Shown here piece after piece: positions 1 through 8,357 of a DNA stretch of 54,448 nucleotides (positions within the stretch are counted from its first letter, which is position 1; each line of letters starts with the position of its first letter). The translations under genes were made by a program, and so were the position numbers. The notes below the pieces were generated by a model, which saw only the letters and a list, made by a program, of their open reading frames with translations, had not been told where the DNA came from and searched no databases. This DNA is from Photobacterium pectinilyticum (lineage in GTDB: Bacteria; Pseudomonadota; Gammaproteobacteria; Enterobacterales; Vibrionaceae): contig NZ_JANEYT010000033.1 of assembly GCF_024357955.1 (NCBI RefSeq), positions 1-54,448 of the forward strand, written 5' to 3'.

Positions 1-65
1 AGCGCAAACCGGACAGGTAGAGTAAAAATAGGGGTAGAGAAAAGCTTGGGGAAAAGGGCGTCCGG

Positions 66-794
66 TTAAACGCGGAATGGGTGTCCGGAATCAGCGGAAT
101 ACGCAGTAGATGGCTTGCTATTCCAATATAGGTCAAACTGTACGGAAATTTCTGGCACGGACTCTCCAAGCATCAGTATATCGAAATCACCAAAATCCAC
201 CGAAGTGTTAGCCGCAAAATACTCGTCGCCAATATTCCGTCCGCCTGTGATGACAAAAGCGTTATCAGCAATGAGAGCCTTGTTGTGCATTCGACGATTA
301 ACACGATCAAAATCACTGATAAAACCAAATATACGAGCAGAGCGTTCTGCAAATGGATTAAACAGGCGAATGTCGATGTTTGGGTGGCTTGCAAGTTGCG
401 CCATTGACTCATCGTTACGTGACTGCATGTCGTCAAGTAAAATCCGGACACGAACACCGCGCTCTGCAGCTTGGTATAAGGCATAGGTCATGAGCGAACT
501 GGTATTGTCATCGCGATAAATGTAGTACTGCAGGTCTAGACTGTGTTCGGCGCCATAAATAAGCGCCAAGCGCGCTAAAAATGCTTCTTGACCATCGCCC
601 AGCGGATAAAAGCCTGTCAGTTTTGGGTGTTTGTTTATGTACGGGAGTGCCTGGCTAGCAAGTTGTGTTTGGGCGTCGAAAGGTATTGTGTAGCTGGGGA
701 ATTTATCAGCTTCGGGTAGGGATGAGCAGCCCCAAAAAGAGAGTAAGCCTAATATAACAGCTAAATAACGAACAAAAATCAACAGATATGCCAT
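66..794 (-). pseudogene. Truncated phospholipase D-family (ClsC/YmdC-like) lipoprotein
   Basis: The 242-aa product opens with a hydrophobic signal and lipobox ending FWGC, giving a lipidated Cys23. It then shows one complete HKD active-site motif (H170, K172, D177, followed by GGRNIGDEYF), as in the first half of cardiolipin synthase C-type enzymes. Family members are about 470-520 aa and need two HKD motifs to make one active site. Here translation stops at 66-68, shortly after a YWNS motif. The remaining 65 bases of the window are open in other frames but show no second HKD, so frameshift, recombinational truncation and contig-edge effects cannot be told apart. An AGGAG lies about 15 bases before the ATG, which is far, and an in-frame stop lies just upstream of that ATG. 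Membrane phospholipid synthesis is the family role; this copy is probably inactive. Confidence 0.7.
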
Positions 795-1288
795 AACTTT
801 TCAGTCAGACTCCTTTCTAAATATTATTCGAGATTTTAAGCGGCGTAAGCTTCGTTGACAAATACTATTGATTTTTGAACATAGTAGGATCAGTGAAAAA
901 GCGTTACAAACGATATTGGTTGATTAAAAAGCGATTGGCGATGATTCCAGAGTGTTCTACTGACGGTCACTCAAGGCGGTAGATGAATGCTGTTATGAGC
1001 TATTGATCACAAAAAGATACTTTGATGTAAACTTCAATAATTTAATACTATTTGATGCTTTTATTTGATGATTATGCGTTTTTTTCTATATTTCACTTTA
1101 AATCCCCCTTCGTGCGGAGCAACTCTCTTTTTTATCGTAATGAAGGGTTAGAGTATGGTGCTTCAAAGGTGTTTCATTGCATATCATGTTGGGTATATTG
1201 GAACTAAGCCTTTAATTCACAAAAGAGTAACAACAGTGATAGGTGATGATTTAGACCGTGGTATGTAATTTTAAAAGGAGTTAATGTT
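795..1288. other. Gene-free stretch before the microprotein gene
   Basis: 494 bases lie between the truncated phospholipase gene and the 21-codon ORF. I see no convincing ORF. The only pattern noticed is three direct copies of TTTGATG at about 1021, 1051 and 1063 in a T-rich stretch. The promoter of the 1289 microprotein must lie here, but no -35/-10 pair with good spacing stands out. Confidence 0.4.
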
Positions 1289-1354
1289 ATGGCTAAACGA
1301 GTATCAAACAAACGTATTAAAGAAATTCTAGATAATGCAAAAGCGAAGAAATAA
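1289..1354 (+). CDS. 21-aa basic microprotein
   Basis: A short ORF reads MAKRVSNKRI then KEILDNAKAKK. It is preceded by AAAGGAG eight bases before the ATG, a near-perfect ribosome binding site. It is followed 9 bases after the TAA by a clear intrinsic terminator, so it forms a complete one-gene transcription unit. The peptide is very basic (8 Lys/Arg in 21) and could form a single amphipathic helix. I do not recognise a family or function. The tight RBS-ORF-terminator arrangement argues for a translated product rather than chance. Alternatives are a small RNA with an incidental ORF, or the remnant of a longer gene. Confidence 0.6.
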   Translation: MAKRVSNKRIKEILDNAKAKK

Positions 1355-1363
1355 TCCTTAATA

Positions 1364-1390
1364 GCCTCCGATCAGCGGAGGCTTTTCTTT
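1364..1390 (+). terminator. Intrinsic terminator of the microprotein unit
   Basis: GCCTCCG and CGGAGGC form a perfect 7-bp stem around a 5-base loop, directly followed by a T-rich tract (TTTTCTTTT). Confidence 0.85.
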
Positions 1391-1590
1391 TCTGTATATC
1401 ATTACACTACTTGAAACAATGATGCTAGTAGCAAACAGGCCACTCTATAATTAAACCGCTTCATTGTTGTTGGCTGTTGAGATCCCTCAAGTTAATTCTA
1501 TCTCGACTATGGTGGTGATGGATACACCGAAAGATGAACGAGGCTAAGAGGTAGGGCACGATTAAGTGCCCTAAATAATGGGTGGCGCGG

Positions 1591-2373
1591 TTATTCGTCA
1601 CCACCAAAATCAAAGTCGTCGCTACCGCCAAAGAAGCTATCATCGCTGCCAAAGCCATTGTTGGCTAATGTGTCATCGAGTCCCGTATTTTCAAAACCAT
1701 TGTTATCAAAACCACTGTTCTCAAAGCCGTCATTACCGAAACCTGCATCGCCAAAGCCACTACCACCAAGGTCACTACCACCTAATCCATCAGTGCCAAA
1801 ACCGCCGGAATTGCCTGTATAGTCTGAGGCAAAGCTTGATGAGTCATCTAAGAAACTACCGCTGTTTTCTTTTGCTCCAGAGTTGGCTAGTGTGTTTTCT
1901 GAAAGCATGTCATCCGTAGCTGCATCTTCTGCCGCAGGGTCAGTAGCTGCCATGGTCTCAGCTGCTGGGTCATCATTATTGAATAGCATGTTGCTGATCA
2001 TATTGCCTGCAACCAGACCAACCGCTACGCTTGCGGCAGTTTGCATAAAGCTACCAAAAGCACTTGGTTGATGAGTTGGTTGAGGCGGTTGAGGGGCAGG
2101 GCGGTTACCCCCCATCATTTTGCTTAATGTGCCACGGTTTGCTTCCGTTTTGTGGTGAGCGACACATTTTTCAAGGTATTCATTCTTTTGCTTGAGCTCT
2201 TTTAGCGCCATCTCTTGCACAAGAACAGCTTGGGTAAGCTTGTAGATAGCATCATCCTGAGAGCCAATTTCATTGTTGATCAAGCTTTCTGCATCTGTGT
2301 CTTTAGATTTGTTTGGGCTTTGCTTGAGCTTGTTGGCGACATTCTGAATCAACTCTTTTTCTTGTGGGGTCAT
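1591..2373 (-). CDS. DUF2076 family protein
   Basis: The 260-aa product starts MTPQEKELIQ, the typical opening of DUF2076 proteins. The start is placed at 2373 rather than an upstream in-frame ATG because GAAGG sits 5 bases before it. Residues 1-90 are charged and helical. A Pro-rich linker (PAPQPPQPTHQP) follows, then a hydrophobic Gly/Ala segment (SVAVGLVAGNMI) that could pair with or insert in a membrane. The C-terminal third is an acidic, low-complexity run of Gly-Phe units alternating with Asp/Asn. Family function is not established; some databases call it a periplasmic sensor, but no signal peptide is visible. It is an isolated gene. Confidence 0.75.
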   Translation of the reverse strand: MTPQEKELIQNVANKLKQSPNKSKDTDAESLINNEIGSQDDAIYKLTQAVLVQEMALKELKQKNEYLEKCVAHHKTEANRGTLSKMMGGNRPAPQPPQPTHQPSAFGSFMQTAASVAVGLVAGNMISNMLFNNDDPAAETMAATDPAAEDAATDDMLSENTLANSGAKENSGSFLDDSSSFASDYTGNSGGFGTDGLGGSDLGGSGFGDAGFGNDGFENSGFDNNGFENTGLDDTLANNGFGSDDSFFGGSDDFDFGGDE

Positions 2374-2496
2374 GATTACCTTCTCATTGAGTAGCACATT
2401 ATTATGCTTTTTATGACCTTCATCCTAGCCTATGGTTCCTGTTTCAATCTGTAACCATAGGTAAATGTTATTGCTGGTTGATTGACTTTTATACAA

Positions 2497-2525
2497 AAAA
2501 TCCGGCAAGTAGCCGGATTTTGCAT
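2497..2525 (-). terminator. Intrinsic terminator after yceI
   Basis: AAAATCCGGC and GCCGGATTTT form a 10-bp stem around AAGTA, 19 bases past the yceI stop. On the minus strand the stem is followed by a T run. Confidence 0.85.
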
Positions 2526-2543
2526 TTAACTGACATTACACTT

Positions 2544-3113
2544 TTATTGGCGAACACCTTCTACATGCAGTTCGATATCTGCGTAGCTCGATGAGCCCAT
2601 AACCTGGATACCAAAATCAGCTAATTCAATGCGTGTTGTTCCCGTAAAGCCTGCACGGTAGCCACCCCATGGGTCTTCACCTTCACCGATGAATTTCGCA
2701 TCAATCGCTAATGGTTTGGTTTGGCCATGTAGGGTCAAATCACCAAAGATCGTCATTTCACCGTTGCCTTTTGGTTCAACTTTGGTTGAGGTAAAAGTCG
2801 CGGTAGAAAACTTACCGGCGTCGATGAAGTCTTCGCTGCGTAGGTGCTTGTCACGCTCTGCATGGTTACTATCAAGGCTGGTCGTATCAACATTAACCAT
2901 CACTTTTGATGCAGACAAATTTTGTGGGTCATAACTAAACGTGCCGTCAAAGGTATTAAAACGCCCTTTGATAAAGCTGTAGCCAAGGTGTTCGACTTTG
3001 AAGTTGATTGATGCATGGGCACCTTTGGTGTCGATGGCGTAGTCCGCTGCATTTACAAACCCAGAAACTGATGCCGCAGCCATAAGTCCCATGGCGATGA
3101 TGTGCTTTTTCAT
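2544..3113 (-). CDS. yceI: YceI family periplasmic lipid-binding-like protein
   Basis: The 189-aa product has a signal peptide (residues 1-22, ending GFVNA) followed by a YceI/lipocalin-like beta-barrel domain. Typical YceI segments are visible: AHASINFKVEHLGYS, FNTFDGTFSYD, the LTLHGQTKPL segment and a C-terminal FGIQVMGSSSYADIE-type strand. YceI proteins bind isoprenoid-like lipids in the periplasm, but the physiological role is unclear. The ATG follows the TAA of the upstream cytochrome gene with no gap, so the two are translationally coupled. This is the classical yceJ-yceI order. A terminator follows. Confidence 0.92.
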   Translation of the reverse strand: MKKHIIAMGLMAAASVSGFVNAADYAIDTKGAHASINFKVEHLGYSFIKGRFNTFDGTFSYDPQNLSASKVMVNVDTTSLDSNHAERDKHLRSEDFIDAGKFSTATFTSTKVEPKGNGEMTIFGDLTLHGQTKPLAIDAKFIGEGEDPWGGYRAGFTGTTRIELADFGIQVMGSSSYADIELHVEGVRQ

Positions 3114-3650
3114 TTACTTTACTCCCAACATTTTTTTTAGAGTGTTGTCTTTATTAATAAAGTGATGTTTAAGTGCCGCAAGGGCATGTAGGCTGGCGAG
3201 CCCGATTAGCGTGAAGGCGAGGTAGTAGTGTACCTCACCAGCAATGTCAGCTTGGTTAGGAAACAGTTCGCCCAAAGCAGGTACGGCGAACCAATCAAAA
3301 ACGTCGATGACGCGACCATCTGCGGTGGAAATGAGATAACCTGAAATAAAAAGACTGAGCAGTAAAAGATATATCAGGCTGTGAGCAATTTTAGCCGCAG
3401 CGATCTCCCATGCCTCACCTTCCATGGAAGGCTGCTTCTTTATGTGTTTCCACACCAGTCTGAAAAGAGTCAAAGCCGCGAGGCAGATCCCAACAGACTT
3501 ATGCCAGTGGGGGACAGGCTTGTACCACTGCGAATAGTAATTAAGATCAACCATCCATAGCCCAACGGCAAACAAGCCAATAACGGTAACTGCTGTCAGC
3601 CAGTGAATGAAGATGGATAAGCCATCATATGTTTTTCTTTCCTGGTTCAT
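3114..3650 (-). CDS. yceJ: Cytochrome b561 (YceJ-type)
   Basis: The 178-aa inner-membrane protein has four predicted membrane helices. Conserved helix histidines are visible: IHW (H16), HWHKS (H48/H50), HSLIYL and the HYYLAF/LHAL region. These are the di-heme ligands expected of bacterial cytochrome b561 proteins, which pass electrons between quinol and periplasmic acceptors. It is directly upstream of yceI with zero spacing, so the pair probably works together. AGG precedes the start by about 8 bases. Confidence 0.9.
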   Translation of the reverse strand: MNQERKTYDGLSIFIHWLTAVTVIGLFAVGLWMVDLNYYSQWYKPVPHWHKSVGICLAALTLFRLVWKHIKKQPSMEGEAWEIAAAKIAHSLIYLLLLSLFISGYLISTADGRVIDVFDWFAVPALGELFPNQADIAGEVHYYLAFTLIGLASLHALAALKHHFINKDNTLKKMLGVK

Positions 3651-3776
3651 TTTTGCCTACTCTATGTTACTTATAATGATATTGTAGACACCACTGTCAG
3701 GAACATAAGTACTAACAGTTGAACAACAACATCAATTTATTTGAATAACATGCGAGAGAGGGGGGAGTACTGTCGA

Positions 3777-3802
3777 GGGATAAGGGGATAAGGGGATGAG
3801 GG
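3777..3802 (+). other. G-quadruplex-type G-run motif
   Basis: Four G runs (3, 4, 4 and 3 bases) are separated by three 4-base linkers (ATAA, ATAA, ATGA), in a gap between the HAD gene and the yceJ start. The pattern fits the standard intramolecular G-quadruplex rule on the plus strand. Its biological meaning is not known. Confidence 0.5.
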
Positions 3803-3822
3803 TAGTAATCAGATAGGTGATT

Positions 3823-3852
3823 AAGCCATTGACAAGAAATAAGCCAATGGCT
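3823..3852 (-). terminator. Hairpin downstream of the HAD gene
   Basis: AAGCCATTG and CAATGGCTT form a 9-bp stem with a 12-base loop, 15 bases past the HAD stop. The T tract is weak, so termination efficiency is uncertain. Confidence 0.5.
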
Positions 3853-3866
3853 TCAAAAGCAGGAAA

Positions 3867-4586
3867 TCAGCGAAGAATGTTGTTATCGTGACGCCAGTCC
3901 ATAATTGTCCACTCGTTCATTTGCGCATGCAATGCTAGAGCGGGATCAGGGTTTACAGCAAAAGGGCGATCGACGGCATCAAGTAAAGGCAAGTCGTTGA
4001 TAGAGTCGCTGTATCCATAGCTGCCTTTGAAGGCGGTATCTTGTTCGTCAAGCCAAGCTTTCATCCTGATCACCTTTCCATATTGGTAACTGAGCGTACC
4101 TGTTGTTTTTCCTGTGAACTTACCATCAACCTGTTCCAGATTGATTGCAATGGCATCGTCGGCGCCTAGCATGTCAGCAATCGGTTTTACCAAGTGCTCA
4201 CCAGTGGCCGAAATCACCAAAATCTTATCACCTCGGCGTTTGTGCCACTGAATTCGGCTTATGGCATCTTGGTAAAGCGCAGGTTTGATATGGTGTTTAA
4301 TAAATTCGTCCACCAACACCGAAATGGCTGAGTCATCCATACCGATCATTGGCTTAAGTGTTGCCTGCATGTAGGATTCCATGTCCATCTTGCCTTTGGC
4401 ATACGCTTGCATCATTTGTTTTTCTTCAACCAGAAGTGTCGAAGGGGCAACACCTTTTTCGACAAGGTAAGCACTCCATAGACTGGCAGAATCAGCCGCA
4501 ATCAGCGTCTCATCAAGATCGAAAATAGCAAGGTAAGGCATGACGTTAGTTGCAGGGCTATTGGTTACAGAGTTAATGGTTGTCAA
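3867..4586 (-). CDS. HAD-IB family phosphatase (SerB-like)
   Basis: The 239-aa product has the HAD motifs in order: FDLDETL (nucleophile D23, acid D25), motif II Ser in VISATGEH, a Lys in the QYGKVIRMKAWL region and motif III GYSDSINDLPLL. The cap between motifs I and II is the small helical type of subclass IB, as in phosphoserine phosphatase-like enzymes. The substrate cannot be told from sequence. The start is a TTG at 4586, chosen because GGAAAG lies just upstream. The alternative ATG at residue 16 has no visible RBS but would remove a non-conserved leader. It is a stand-alone gene. Confidence 0.85.
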   Translation of the reverse strand: MTTINSVTNSPATNVMPYLAIFDLDETLIAADSASLWSAYLVEKGVAPSTLLVEEKQMMQAYAKGKMDMESYMQATLKPMIGMDDSAISVLVDEFIKHHIKPALYQDAISRIQWHKRRGDKILVISATGEHLVKPIADMLGADDAIAINLEQVDGKFTGKTTGTLSYQYGKVIRMKAWLDEQDTAFKGSYGYSDSINDLPLLDAVDRPFAVNPDPALALHAQMNEWTIMDWRHDNNILR

Positions 4587-4857
4587 ACTTCTTTCCTATT
4601 ATCATTATTTGTTTAAATCATTATCTACTGGCATTCGCTCAGTTTCGATAGAGATTATTCAAGGGTTATGACAGCTAGTTTTCAACTCCGTGTACTTTTT
4701 AAGTCAGGTTTTGTATATATCTCGTTTAGAAGGAATGTATGTCAAAAAGCGTTATTGCTAGGGAGAATATATGAAGATGTCTCATTTACTATGAAGTGGA
4801 TATTCAATTTGCTTGGTTGGTATTACATCTCTTGGCTAACTAGGGTATAACAATGCC

Positions 4858-5745
4858 ATGAAAATACCGAAGAGAATACAGCCTTTAGTTGACGATGGTT
4901 TAGTTGACGAGGTGACAAGCCAATTAATGAGTGGCAAAGAGGCTTCAGTGTACATAGTACGCTGTGGTGATACGATCCGTTGCGCTAAGGTGTACAAAGA
5001 GACAACTCAACGTAGCTTTAAGAAAGCAGCAGCCTATCGAGAAGGTCGCAAGGTGCGTAATAGTCGTCGAGCACGAGCCATGGAGAAAGGTTCTGGTTTT
5101 GGCCGTGAGCAGCAGGAAAAAGTGTGGCAAAGCGCAGAAGTCGATGCTTTGTACAAGCTCGCGGCTGCAGGAGTCCGGGTTCCCGAACCATTTGGCTGCT
5201 TTGACGGTGTACTGCTGATGGAGTTGGTCACCGACGAGGAAGGTTATGTGGCTCCAAGGCTGAATGATGTGGTTATGTCAGCAGAGCAAGCGCGTGAAGA
5301 TCATCAAACTATGATGACCTACGTGGTTAAAATGCTATGCGTTGGTCTAATTCATGGTGACCTGTCTGAGTTTAATGTACTGGTAGATGAAAAAGGTCCT
5401 GTGATCATCGATTTACCACAAGCGGTAGACGCCTCCGCCAATAACAATGCAGAGTGGATGTTGGCACGTGATATCAACAATATACGTGATTATTACAGCC
5501 AGTTTGCTCCCGAGTTGCAAAATACTGAGTATGCCAAGGAAATTTGGGCTCTGTTTGAGAAAGGCGATTTAACTCCTGAAACGGAGTTAACAGGGAACTT
5601 TGAAGAGAGTGACACTGAAGCTGACATTGCAACCATAATGCAAGAAATTGATGCAGCCCGCGACGAAGAGCGATATAGAAGGGAGCGCATTAAAGAAGCC
5701 AAAGAAGGTGTAGACGAAAGTAAGTTTAACTGGGCTGAGAGCTAA
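4858..5745 (+). CDS. RIO1-family serine protein kinase
   Basis: The 295-aa product belongs to the bacterial RIO1-like group (PA4780 type). Visible kinase elements are the Gly-rich/SGKEASVY loop near residue 25, the ATP-binding Lys44 in CAKVYKE, the catalytic loop HGDLSEFNVL with D168, and the metal-binding D185 in IIDLPQ. A charged C-terminal tail (residues 240-295) follows. In bacteria these kinases autophosphorylate; targets are largely unknown. The ATG at 4858 gives a conventional N-terminus (MKIPKRIQPL). It stands alone, convergent with the pst operon. Confidence 0.9.
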   Translation: MKIPKRIQPLVDDGLVDEVTSQLMSGKEASVYIVRCGDTIRCAKVYKETTQRSFKKAAAYREGRKVRNSRRARAMEKGSGFGREQQEKVWQSAEVDALYKLAAAGVRVPEPFGCFDGVLLMELVTDEEGYVAPRLNDVVMSAEQAREDHQTMMTYVVKMLCVGLIHGDLSEFNVLVDEKGPVIIDLPQAVDASANNNAEWMLARDINNIRDYYSQFAPELQNTEYAKEIWALFEKGDLTPETELTGNFEESDTEADIATIMQEIDAARDEERYRRERIKEAKEGVDESKFNWAES

Positions 5746-5823
5746 CAAAGTTTGTGTTGATGTTGGTTCAAATGTCTATTTTGTTTTTAGCTTCGAAATC
5801 TCACACAAAACGTTTTCATCTCT

Positions 5824-5847
5824 GTGTCAGCCGATCTTGGCTGACAC
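5824..5847. terminator. Hairpin between the RIO kinase gene and pstB
   Basis: GTGTCAGCC and GGCTGACAC form a perfect 9-bp stem around GATCTT between two convergent genes. It lacks a clean T run, so it may act only as a transcript-end stem. Confidence 0.5.
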
Positions 5848-5918
5848 GGTCTTGTCCTATTCTGACTTGAGCCGATATGCTTACATTGTTATGCATTAAG
5901 TTAAATTATTTAAATCGG

Positions 5919-6629
5919 TCATACAATTCTTCCACCTTCAAAACAGCTGATGTGATCAGCCAGCTTTTGTGTTTGCGGTACTGAATGGGAGACCATCACG
6001 ATGGTATACCGTGTAGCCAGTTGAATAATAAGCGCCTCGATATGATCGGCGGTTTCAGGATCCAGTGAGGCAGTCGGTTCATCAAGCAGTAAAATTTCGG
6101 GATCAAGTACCAGTGTACGGGCCAGACAAAGACGCTGTTGTTGCCCGCCAGAAAGAGAGTGAGCTGGCATGTTAAGGCGATCTTTAACGTCATCCCAGAG
6201 TGCGGCATGGTTGAGGGCAGTATACAGTTTTTGCTGTGCAGCCTGTCCTTTTAAGCCACAGACAACGTTAAGCGGTAGTAGTAAGTTCTCTTTAATCGTG
6301 CCGGGTAATAACTGTGGGTGCTGAAAAACCATGCCTACTTTCCGTCGTAATTCCGGTAGCCCTTGGGAGGGAATAGCATGAACAGGCCGCGTTTTTCCGT
6401 CTAGTAACAGCTCTATTTTCCCTTGTGTTTGGCAATCTTCAAAACAGTCATTGAGTCGATTGAGTGCCCGTAAAAAAGTTGTCTTGCCTGAGCCTGATGT
6501 ACCGGTAAGTACATGGATTTTATTTTTATAAAAGTTGACGCTCACGTCTGAGATAACGGGCTGGGAACCAAATGATATGGTGAGATTAGATACTTTACCG
6601 GCCAATTGGGACGACTGTTTTAACGTCAT
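5919..6629 (-). CDS. pstB: Phosphate ABC transporter ATP-binding protein (PstB-like)
   Basis: The 236-aa ATPase has Walker A GTSGSGKTT, Q-loop MVFQHPQLLP, signature LSGGQQQRL, Walker B EILLLDEP and the switch His in VSHS. It would energise phosphate uptake with PstC/PstA. The start at 6629 lies one base after the pstA stop; the longer open frame upstream runs inside pstA and is not used. It is shorter than usual PstB (about 250-260 aa). It also departs from canonical PstB motifs (DEPTASLDP instead of DEPCSALDP, and no FPMSIYDN-like segment). Assignment therefore rests on operon context as much as on sequence. Confidence 0.8.
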   Translation of the reverse strand: MTLKQSSQLAGKVSNLTISFGSQPVISDVSVNFYKNKIHVLTGTSGSGKTTFLRALNRLNDCFEDCQTQGKIELLLDGKTRPVHAIPSQGLPELRRKVGMVFQHPQLLPGTIKENLLLPLNVVCGLKGQAAQQKLYTALNHAALWDDVKDRLNMPAHSLSGGQQQRLCLARTLVLDPEILLLDEPTASLDPETADHIEALIIQLATRYTIVMVSHSVPQTQKLADHISCFEGGRIV

Positions 6630-6630
6630 A

Positions 6631-7491
6631 CTAAATTCTCCATGACGGTTTACGCTGTAAAAGGCCGGCCACTGAAAAAATGGTAGCGGTGAGGCACAAA
6701 AGAGTGAGGGCAGCACCAAAGGCCATTTGGAGTTCTGAATCGCTTTGATACTGGGCGCTGTAATAGAATATGGTAAATGGCAGCGCTTCATAACGTTCAA
6801 ATATCCCCCCGGGCAATCCTGCGTTAGCAACCGCACCTGTCAGCATGATAACCGCAGTGTCTTCAGCGGCTCTTCCCGTCGCAAGCATAACCCCCCCGAT
6901 GATGCCTTTCGCAGCTTGCGGCAGCAATACAACACGCAAAGTTTGCCAGCGTGACATACCAAGCGAGAGAGCCGTTATTTCAAGTGATGGGGGTAAGGCT
7001 TGTAGAGCCGTACGGGTTGCGACTGCTAAGTAGGGAATAATTAGCATCGCGAGGCATACTCCTGATAACACTAAGCAGGTATTGGCTGAAGGAAGTAACC
7101 AGTTACGTAGAAATAAGATTAAGGTAAAGCCGAACAGCCCCATCAGAATTGACGGAATACCAGCCAAGATATCAATGCTAAGCGCCAGGATCGTTTTGAA
7201 CCGTGAACTCGTACTGGTTGCCAGCCAAATCCCGGTTGCTAGCCCGGGTAAAAGTGCGAGAGATAAGGCGCTAGCAACAACTGTCATTGTGCCGATGCAA
7301 GCTGGCCAGATCCCGTCCCATATTGGTTCAAGTCCAAGCATCCCTTGAATAGGGTCAGCATCGCCAAAGAAAAGTGAAAGACTGAGGGCTGGGGCACCAC
7401 GGATGACAATAAATCCAATGAAAAAACTCAGGCATAGCAGCGTTCCGATGGTACAAATAAGGCACCAGAAGTGAAATATCCGTGCCTTCAT
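6631..7491 (-). CDS. pstA: Phosphate ABC transporter permease PstA
   Basis: The 286-aa inner-membrane permease has about six hydrophobic segments and the binding-protein-dependent transport signature region around the EITALSLGMSRWQTL helix (EAA loop). It pairs with PstC to form the channel. Its ATG overlaps the pstC stop by 4 bases and its stop is followed after one base by pstB, so expression is coupled. Confidence 0.88.
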   Translation of the reverse strand: MKARIFHFWCLICTIGTLLCLSFFIGFIVIRGAPALSLSLFFGDADPIQGMLGLEPIWDGIWPACIGTMTVVASALSLALLPGLATGIWLATSTSSRFKTILALSIDILAGIPSILMGLFGFTLILFLRNWLLPSANTCLVLSGVCLAMLIIPYLAVATRTALQALPPSLEITALSLGMSRWQTLRVVLLPQAAKGIIGGVMLATGRAAEDTAVIMLTGAVANAGLPGGIFERYEALPFTIFYYSAQYQSDSELQMAFGAALTLLCLTATIFSVAGLLQRKPSWRI

Positions 7492-8354
7492 TTTGCGTCA
7501 CCTGTATGTGCTTGGATCTGCGCGTGTTCCATTTTTCTGATCAGTAACGTAACAGTGACACTGATCGCGAGTAATACTAAGCCAGCAGCGAAAAGCGAGT
7601 TATAAGCAGCGCTGCCATTTTCAGTCGCGAGTACGAGGCCAATATGAGCGGTCAAGGTGCGAATTGAGTCAAATACGCCGGTAGTCAGTTGCGGGGCATT
7701 TCCGGCCAGCATTAGTGGAAGCAGGGTATCACCAATTGCTCGGTTAAAGCCCAGCAACGCAGCAGAGGCCATTGCTTTTGTCGTATTGGGCAAGATGATA
7801 TATAAAATTGTTTGTGTATCGGTAAAGCCCATCGAGGCCGATGTTAGGCGGATCTGATTCTCTAGTGGACGGCAGTGGGTGTCTAACATCATGACCATAA
7901 CGGGTAAAATTAATAGTACAACCATGATTGCAGCGGCGAGTAGGCTAAAACCAGAGCCACTTCGAAAGGTTTCTCGTATTAATGGTACAAGTAAAAATAC
8001 AGCGGAAATACCATACACAACTGTCGGGATCCCGGCCATCAGTCGGATAATACGTCGGATCCAAATAGCTATTTTTCGATAACGGCTGAGCAGACAGAAC
8101 CCCGTGATACCAACCGCAATAGGGAAGGCCAATGTTAATGCCATTAAACCGAGCATCCCGGAACCGATGATCATCGATGAAATGCCATATTGCCCTTGTT
8201 CTGGCCGCCAGTTCAGCGATAAAACCTGTGTATCTGTATTAAAGAATACAGGCAAGGCGAACCAGAACAAAAAGCCAAATAGCAACATCATGAATACAAA
8301 GACGATGGCAACAAGTACCATGAGTATCCGCTCTGTCGTGATCAGGGATCTCAT
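7488..8354 (-). CDS. pstC: Phosphate ABC transporter permease PstC
   Basis: The 288-aa permease starts with a long first membrane helix (residues about 10-35), and several further helices follow. The EAA-type loop IRLTSASMGFTDTQTI and the PTVVYGISAVF segment are typical of PstC. It begins three bases after pstS and overlaps pstA by 4 bases. Confidence 0.88.
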   Translation of the reverse strand: MRSLITTERILMVLVAIVFVFMMLLFGFLFWFALPVFFNTDTQVLSLNWRPEQGQYGISSMIIGSGMLGLMALTLAFPIAVGITGFCLLSRYRKIAIWIRRIIRLMAGIPTVVYGISAVFLLVPLIRETFRSGSGFSLLAAAIMVVLLILPVMVMMLDTHCRPLENQIRLTSASMGFTDTQTILYIILPNTTKAMASAALLGFNRAIGDTLLPLMLAGNAPQLTTGVFDSIRTLTAHIGLVLATENGSAAYNSLFAAGLVLLAISVTVTLLIRKMEHAQIQAHTGDAK

Positions 8355-8357
8355 GGA

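Noticed and set aside
1461..1658. 65-codon open frame overlapping the end of the DUF2076 gene
   Set aside because: It overlaps the repetitive acidic 3-prime end of a supported gene in another frame. A shadow of that composition is more likely.
4668..4850. 60-codon open frame just before the RIO kinase
   Set aside because: No convincing RBS, odd composition and no recognisable domain. It lies in what must be the RIO kinase promoter region.
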